The translations under genes and the position numbers were made by a program. The notes below the pieces were generated by a model. The model did no database searches and had not been told where the DNA came from. It saw nothing but the letters and a program-made list of their open reading frames with translations. 64,000 bases of DNA, taken from assembly GCF_040096355.1 (NCBI RefSeq), contig NZ_JBBMEX010000009.1, positions 103,066 to 167,065 of the forward strand. Reading direction: 5' to 3'. Positions 59,609 through 64,000 of this stretch are shown here, piece by piece. Numbering within the stretch: position 1 is the first letter of the stretch; every line of letters starts with the position of its first letter. The stretch is from Maccoyibacter intestinihominis (GTDB lineage Bacteria > Bacillota > Clostridia > Lachnospirales > Lachnospiraceae).

Positions 59609-60640
59609 TCATTTTGTAGGCAGCATAATGGAAAATTCCGAACCCTTGCCCGGCTCCGAAACCACTTTGACATAGCCGCCCTGCCGCATTACAATCTCGC
59701 GGGCCAGATACAGGCCAATGCCCACGCCCTGCTGTTCGTGTACTTCTTCCTCACGATAGAAGCGCCGGAAGATGGCAGCCTGATTGCTTTCGGAAATGCC
59801 CTTGCCGGTGTCGGTCACTTTGACCTCCACATACATTTCCCACAGCACCACCGACACAGCGATTTTCCCGCCTGCCGGGGTGTACTTCACCGCATTGTCC
59901 AGCAGGTTAAAGAGGGCTTCCGATGTCCACTTGCTGTCATGGGAAACGGTCAAATCCTCCGGGCAGTCCACGGACACGGCGATTTCCTTTTTCTCCGCCA
60001 CATACACGATCCCACTCATGGCCTGCGCCACAGTATCAAAAAGACGGCCCAGCTTCTTATCCAACTGGATCACGCCTGTTTCCAGTCGGGAGGTTTTCAC
60101 AAGGGCCTGAAAGAGAAAGTCCAGCTTATCCGTCTGGCTGCGGATTCCCCGGATAAAGTCGGTGCGCTCCGCCTCGGTCATGGGCTTTTCCAGCAGGGTG
60201 TCCGTCGCCATTTTCAGATTGCTTACCGGCGTTTTCACCTGATGGGAAATATCCGATACAAGGGTCTGTAACTCCTGCCGTTCCTCGTCCACCCGGCGGC
60301 GGTTCTCCTGCATGATCTGGTAAAGCCTTGCCAGCCGGTGTCCGATTCTGGCAAGCTGGGTTTCGCTGTCCTCTGGCCGCTGGGGCGCTTCATTCCCGGC
60401 GATCATGTGGTCTAAGGTCTGGCACAGGTCAGCGGTAAACTGCGACAGCCGCTTTCCAAACGCCTGCGTCAGTACAAAAATCCCCACAAGGGCGCACAGC
60501 AGCAGCGCCCCGCCTGTCGGCAGCACCGCAATCTGTTTTGTCACAAGAAACAGGGCTATGGTGATCCCGGACATGGAGAGGGCAAGCCCCATTGCCACCC
60601 GGCTAAACAGCCGCTTTACCGAGAGATTTTGAAACTTCAT
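59609..60640 (-). CDS. Sensor histidine kinase of the GC-rich ABC/two-component cassette
   Basis: 343 residues. Two helices (about 15-35 and 38-58) with almost no extracellular loop, a coiled linker, HisKA with DISHQVKTPVSNLKM, and HATPase motifs NLLDNAVKYTPAGG, DTGKGI and GVGIGLYLAREI. The minimal sensor suggests it reads a membrane signal or the partner permease, as intramembrane-sensing kinases do. Overlaps the regulator stop by four bases. GC-rich, likely acquired. Confidence 0.9.
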   Translation of the reverse strand: MKFQNLSVKRLFSRVAMGLALSMSGITIALFLVTKQIAVLPTGGALLLCALVGIFVLTQAFGKRLSQFTADLCQTLDHMIAGNEAPQRPEDSETQLARIGHRLARLYQIMQENRRRVDEERQELQTLVSDISHQVKTPVSNLKMATDTLLEKPMTEAERTDFIRGIRSQTDKLDFLFQALVKTSRLETGVIQLDKKLGRLFDTVAQAMSGIVYVAEKKEIAVSVDCPEDLTVSHDSKWTSEALFNLLDNAVKYTPAGGKIAVSVVLWEMYVEVKVTDTGKGISESNQAAIFRRFYREEEVHEQQGVGIGLYLAREIVMRQGGYVKVVSEPGKGSEFSIMLPTK

Positions 60641-61329
60641 TTTGCCTCACCTCCCGTCCATTGATAGCCCATGCCGTAAACGGTCTTGATGTAGGGCGCG
60701 CCGCCGTCGGATTCAATCTTGCTGCGAATCCGGCTGATGGAGGTTGTCAGGGTGTGTTCGTCTACAAACCGCTCGTCTATATCCCACAGCCTTTCCAAAA
60801 GCTGCCCGCGGGTCAGCACTTGCCGGGGATTTTTGCGGAACAGGTTCAGCATTTTGTACTCCATCGGGGATAGGGTCAGGGGCTTGCCGTTTAGGGAAGC
60901 CGTCTGCTCCGAGAAGTCCAGAAACAGCCGCCCGTCGTCGTAAATGTCCTTAGCCGGTTTGTGGTGTTCCAGCATGGCGAACATGGCTTTGATTTTCCGC
61001 TGCAAGGCCCCGATCACAAAGGGCTTTGTGATGTAGTCCACCGCGCCCACCTCATAGCCCCGTATCTGGTCGCTCTCATGATCGTTGGCGGTCAGGAATA
61101 TTACGATGGTGTCCGGGTGCTGGGGCTTTATCAGCTTGCACAGTTCAAAACCGTTCCCGTCCGGCAGGTTGATGTCCAGCAGCACTAAATTAAATTCCCG
61201 CTGGCGGATGGCTTCGGCTGCGGTTCTGGCATTTAGGGCAGAAGTCACGCCGTAGCCGTCTGCAGTCAGGTTATAGGCCAACATCTTATTCAAAAAACTG
61301 TCGTCCTCGACAATTAAAATCTGCTTCAT
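60637..61329 (-). CDS. OmpR-type response regulator of the cassette
   Basis: 230 residues from MKQILIVEDDSFLNKML (GGAAGTGAGG upstream). Receiver Asp in NLVLLDINLPDGNG; DYITKPFVIGALQRKI; winged helix with LSPMEYKMLNLFRKNP, TSISRIRSKIE and TVYGMGYQW. Probably autoregulates through the site at 61370-61394 and drives the ABC ATPase through the copies at 59028-59105. Confidence 0.92.
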   Translation of the reverse strand: MKQILIVEDDSFLNKMLAYNLTADGYGVTSALNARTAAEAIRQREFNLVLLDINLPDGNGFELCKLIKPQHPDTIVIFLTANDHESDQIRGYEVGAVDYITKPFVIGALQRKIKAMFAMLEHHKPAKDIYDDGRLFLDFSEQTASLNGKPLTLSPMEYKMLNLFRKNPRQVLTRGQLLERLWDIDERFVDEHTLTTSISRIRSKIESDGGAPYIKTVYGMGYQWTGGEAK

Positions 61330-61369
61330 ATCCTCACTTCCTTTGCTTTTTGCAGATAGTATAACAGGC

Positions 61370-61394
61370 AAATGTCCGTGAAATGTTACAGCGG
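61370..61394 (-). promoter_or_regulatory. Probable autoregulatory site of the response regulator
   Basis: Plus-strand AAATGTCCGTGAAATGTTAC followed by AGCGG; 24 of 25 bases equal the 59028 copy. It is 40 bases before the regulator start and adjoins a -10-like TATACT on the coding strand, so it would overlap the -35 as in activator promoters. Confidence 0.65.
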
Positions 61395-61557
61395 ACGAAT
61401 TTTTGAAAAAATTATTTCTTCATAAATTGTATAGCCTGTTGGCTTTTACATCAAGATTTTACAAGTGAATAGTGAAATGAAATACTACCTTACATAAAGT
61501 TTCATTACATTCTCATAATCCAACCCGAAATGTACAATGATATAGGGTGATATGAGA

Positions 61558-61917
61558 ATGAACCAAGATGAAAGAAGGTTTGACTTTCACGGCCTCGGGG
61601 CAGCTCTCAAAAGAGCCAGAGAAGAAAAGGGCTGGACACAAGCCTACGTTGCGGAATTAGTAGACCGTGACTCCCGTACCATTATGAATATTGAGAACAA
61701 AGGTCATTATCCCAGCTTCGACCTTTTTGTTAAACTCATTACGATGTTTGACGTTTCAGTTGACCAGTTTATTCATGCGGACGGAGGGGCAAGGTCAAGT
61801 TCTTGCAGAAAGCACATTGATATGCTCCTAAATTCTATGAATGAAAAAGAGCTTGTTGTAATAGAAGCCACAGCCGAGGGCATTAAGAAAGCCAGAGAAA
61901 CGGAGATTCCAGAATAA
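61558..61917 (+). CDS. XRE-family helix-turn-helix regulator
   Basis: 119 residues. HTH_3 domain (GLGAALKRAREEKGWTQAYVA, DSRTIMNIENKGHYPSFDLF) followed by a short helical tail (DMLLNSMNEKELVVIEATAEGI). This compact regulator type recurs in clostridial integrative elements, where it controls cargo or excision genes. The ATG at 61558 fits the GGTGAT site better than one two codons earlier. Confidence 0.85.
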   Translation: MNQDERRFDFHGLGAALKRAREEKGWTQAYVAELVDRDSRTIMNIENKGHYPSFDLFVKLITMFDVSVDQFIHADGGARSSSCRKHIDMLLNSMNEKELVVIEATAEGIKKARETEIPE

Positions 61918-62363
61918 GGGCCTCTGTTTTTTTGCGCCATTTTAGGGGCTGTCGCTAAGTGGCAAGCAATAACAAACCCAATCATATTGTTTCTCCTTAC
62001 AAACCGCATTAAAACCATAATGAGACACATTCTTGTATTTCCCAAAATCGAGATTTACTAATCCTACAAATTTCGATTGAGCTTTCACCTGTTTTAGGGA
62101 ATTTAATAACTGTTATATTTTGTTATTAAATTCTCCGCAAACCCTTGAAAACACTGGATTTATCGCAGGTGAGCTTTCCCTTATTGTTTCCCTTGTGTTA
62201 TATCGTCCCGTCAGTGTTTACGAACTCTGATAAGGGCAAATACAAGGGCAAGAAAAATCTATAAAACAGTATAACACAAAATAAAAGTGACATGGTGAAC
62301 TGATTGAAATGCTTCTGATTTTTGTAACAAATGACTGATTGAATGATAAGGAGATTCTATACG
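61918..62363. other. Gene-free stretch with a perfect inverted repeat
   Basis: No supported gene. GAATTTAATAAC (62099-62110) and its exact complement (62122-62133) flank 11 bases: a possible recombination or regulator site. The right part (62160-62270) contains several AAGGG/CCCTT tracts of unknown meaning. Confidence 0.4.
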
Positions 62364-62603
62364 ATGAGAACAATATTTGCAGAATACAATCCACACAGAA
62401 ACAGCATTGATATTTATACTTCTGCTGGTTATATGCTCCGCATTGACTGTTGGGAAACCGAAAAGGATTTAAAAACCACACCCGGATCAGACTGTGCATT
62501 GAACGCACTTGCCATTGATAAACCGCTTGAATATGCAAAATTATATCTTGATGAAACAATGCAGATATGGGTAGATGCAGAAGATTCATTAGAACTATGG
62601 TGA
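62364..62603 (+). CDS. Small mobile-element protein, DUF6061-like
   Basis: 79 residues from MRTIFAEYNPHRNSIDIYTS (AAGGAG upstream). The pattern of a short beta-rich start, a GYMLRIDCWETE segment and the ending KPLEYAKLYLDETMQIWVDAED resembles small proteins (DUF6061 type, from memory) carried by Tn916/CTn-like elements. Function unknown. The 314-base gap after it contains only the hairpin at 62710. Confidence 0.55.
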   Translation: MRTIFAEYNPHRNSIDIYTSAGYMLRIDCWETEKDLKTTPGSDCALNALAIDKPLEYAKLYLDETMQIWVDAEDSLELW

Positions 62604-62709
62604 TTTTTTCAACAGCACTAAGGTTAATTTTTCCAATCTCATTTATTGAGAATCGTCTTTTTACCGTGCATATATATTCAATATCTTTTTATCTATTATA
62701 ATGAAATCA

Positions 62710-62732
62710 AGGGCTGGTCTAATGCCAGCCCT
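62710..62732 (-). terminator. Hairpin after the 62918-63550 gene
   Basis: AGGGCTGG-tctaatg-CCAGCCCT, 8 bp perfect; on the minus strand TGATTTCATT follows, a weak T-tract. It lies 186 bases beyond the stop, so it is only a candidate. Confidence 0.4.
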
Positions 62733-62917
62733 ACAAAAATGAAAATTCACATAGAAAATAAATTTACAATTTTTCCAATATAAACCTGTTATCAACAAAT
62801 ACAAACATAATTTATATTATCGTATCTATTGATATGATATGTATTTCAAAGCGTTACCAGAAGTTTTTGAAAAGTTTTCAACTTCTTCCCTTGTGTTATT
62901 ATCTAAATCTCCTAATT

Positions 62918-63550
62918 TTATACTGATACATCAATAGAATTGCGAACTAACCTATTACCATTTTTGACAAGAGTAGATTCCACTGATTCTCTTGTGACAT
63001 TATCAAGAATGCTTGTATCAAACTTTTGTCCCGGTTTCCAATTTGGATTAGCTGATTTCACTGCTGCATACATAGCGGCTCTATACTGTCCTTCGTATTG
63101 CTCTAAAGTCCATGTGCCACTTAGCCGTTTGTCTTTGCTTACACTTAACTGATAATCTTTGAAAATATCTGAACGCTTCGTTGTATCACCATTTGAAAGA
63201 CCATTTTCCTGAATAAATTCCTTCTTCACATTATCAAACATCTTTTGACGATATTCCTCAGATACACTTGTGAGTTGCTGCCACGATGTACCTGTGCCGG
63301 TAACATCCATTCCTGCCACTCCATTTGCATTCAGCAAATCACCTTCTGAATCAAATTGCTTCATCAGATTCTTAATAATGGTATCTCTTCCACCGAATGT
63401 TTCATATATCATTCTTTCTTCTGGTGACATCATGGCTTCATTTTGCATAATACCAGATAACCAGCCTTTTTCTTTCAAAGCCTTATATTGTTTGCTATTT
63501 GTATTGATGCCATTATACGTGTTACCTAATCCGCTGATATTCATTGCCAT
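62918..63550 (-). CDS. Uncharacterised protein, DUF3879-like
   Basis: 210 residues, with AAGGAGG seven bases before the ATG, so well translated. No signal peptide or membrane helix. The N-terminus MNISGLGNTYNGINTNSK is Asn/Gly-rich; a helical middle (MMSPEERMIYETFGGRDTII) and NVKKEFIQENGLSNGD follow. The start recalls clostridial DUF3879-type proteins, judged from memory. No catalytic motif is visible. Confidence 0.55.
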   Translation of the reverse strand: MAMNISGLGNTYNGINTNSKQYKALKEKGWLSGIMQNEAMMSPEERMIYETFGGRDTIIKNLMKQFDSEGDLLNANGVAGMDVTGTGTSWQQLTSVSEEYRQKMFDNVKKEFIQENGLSNGDTTKRSDIFKDYQLSVSKDKRLSGTWTLEQYEGQYRAAMYAAVKSANPNWKPGQKFDTSILDNVTRESVESTLVKNGNRLVRNSIDVSV

Positions 63551-63665
63551 ATAAAAACCTCCTTGTAAATAAATTCAAAATCCGTTTAGAATTAACTCAA
63601 TGTTATATGGTATATATCGTCATAAATCTCCAAGAAATAAATTTCACCGTTAAGTGCCCTCACAA

Positions 63666-63857
63666 TTATACAGGTAACTCACAATCCTTTAGCCAAAATC
63701 GCAGTTCCATAACAGTCACAGCAATTTTATATTTTACTTCGATTTCAACTTTTTCTGGCGGATTGGCTAAAAGCCTGTCAATATCCTGTTCCTCAACATC
63801 AGCCATTTTTGCTATCGTTAGCTTGGATATGCCATGATAGGAAACAAGCACTTCCAA
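63666..63857 (-). pseudogene. Small HTH protein, N-terminus disrupted
   Basis: 63 codons from a TTG: EVLVSYHGISKLTIAKMADV, DIDRLLANPPEKVEIE and KYKIAVTVMELRFWLKDCE, which looks like a small helix-turn-helix protein. Homologous-looking sequence continues upstream (GFLYFGAIEDKDKQLSGFL) but runs into a stop codon without any ATG, GTG or TTG. A frameshift or lost start is likely; an unusual start codon is the alternative. Confidence 0.45.
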
Positions 63858-63933
63858 AAAACCGCTTAATTGCTTATCCTTATCTTCAATCGCTCCAAAA
63901 TACAGAAATCCTACTTCTATTTAAAATTCTGAA

Positions 63934-64000
63934 TTATGAACTCAATTCCGTTACCAGTGAAGAATATCTTTTTGTCCGGTTCTTTATATCCTCCTCACTG
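63934..64000 (-). CDS. Possible C-terminus of an upstream gene, partial
   Basis: The only frame open to the window edge ends SEEDIKNRTKRYSSLVTELSS and stops at 63934. Too short to classify; it may be part of the same disrupted locus as the HTH gene. Confidence 0.25.
   Translation of the reverse strand, partial: SEEDIKNRTKRYSSLVTELSS

Noticed and set aside
62218..62589. 123-codon frame on the minus strand
   Set aside because: Rich in Cys, Ser and Phe, no ribosome binding site, and it overlaps the better-supported small protein at 62364-62603.
1..64000. CRISPR array
   Set aside because: No series of short direct repeats with unique spacers was seen; the only tandem array is the EEP-coding repeat at about 45.4-45.7 kb.
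55000..64000. Calling the right-hand region a prophage or a complete conjugative element
   Set aside because: No integrase, relaxase, coupling protein or phage structural gene is in the window; only cargo-type genes and a putative att site are visible.

Overview
The window reads as chromosome of a low-to-mid-GC, spore-forming, anaerobic Firmicute, most likely a gut Lachnospiraceae. The pointers are a tyrosyl-tRNA synthetase T-box, spmAB and dacF sporulation genes, a B. subtilis-like yaaO/yaaR/holB/yaaT/yabB/rsmI cluster, an oxygen-sensitive glycyl radical enzyme, and strong AGGAGG-type ribosome binding sites throughout. The family assignment is inferred from gene content, not from a database search.

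Layout. 0-7 kb: end of an ABC-2-type permease, an unassigned structured leader RNA in front of a stub ORF, a zinc-ribbon protein, mntP behind a yybP-ykoY (Mn2+) riboswitch, T-box-controlled tyrS, and acs. 7-17 kb: RacA-like MerR protein, dnaB-rplI-gdpP, rpsF-ssb-rpsR, DUF951, a sirtuin (cobB), initiator tRNA, spmA-spmB and a DUF885 lipoprotein. 17-23 kb: a catabolic operon of a GlpK-like FGGY kinase, a glycyl radical enzyme and its activase next to a DeoR regulator. In both the kinase and the radical enzyme, residues that bind glycerol in the characterised relatives are substituted. 23-31 kb: RNA and DNA maintenance cluster, a decarboxylase, mobA and an AbiEi/AbiEii-like pair whose toxin-type partner looks catalytically degenerate. 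32-44 kb: dacF, trmB, a HAD phosphatase, then a complete phosphate system (phoPR, Na/Pi cotransporter, pstSCAB-phoU) with 11-bp-spaced Pho-box repeats. Its PstS is circularly permuted. 45-55 kb: tRNA-Lys, a coiled-coil membrane protein with EEP repeats, a trkH-trkA-(membrane-anchored LysR-effector domain)-kdpD-kdpE potassium operon with no KdpFABC, and a TPR-GGDEF-PAS protein.

Near 54.9 kb lies the 3' half of a tRNA-Arg(CCT)-like gene with no 5' half. This is what the attR end of an integrated element looks like, and its orientation puts the element to the right (about 55-64 kb and beyond). That stretch is mosaic. It holds a truncated Ig-like protein, a MacB/FtsX-type permease of ordinary GC, and a conspicuously GC-rich ABC ATPase and two-component system whose promoters carry near-identical probable response-regulator sites. 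It also holds an XRE regulator, small proteins typical of clostridial conjugative elements, and a broken HTH gene at the right edge. No integrase or conjugation gene is in view.

Two copies of a palindromic dispersed repeat are present: one inside the tyrS leader between the T-box terminator and the ribosome binding site, the other upstream of tRNA-Lys. The strongest leads for something new are the circularly permuted PstS, the radical enzyme/kinase operon with altered pockets, the membrane-tethered LysR-type sensor domain in the Trk-Kdp operon, and the orphan leader RNA near 0.7 kb.
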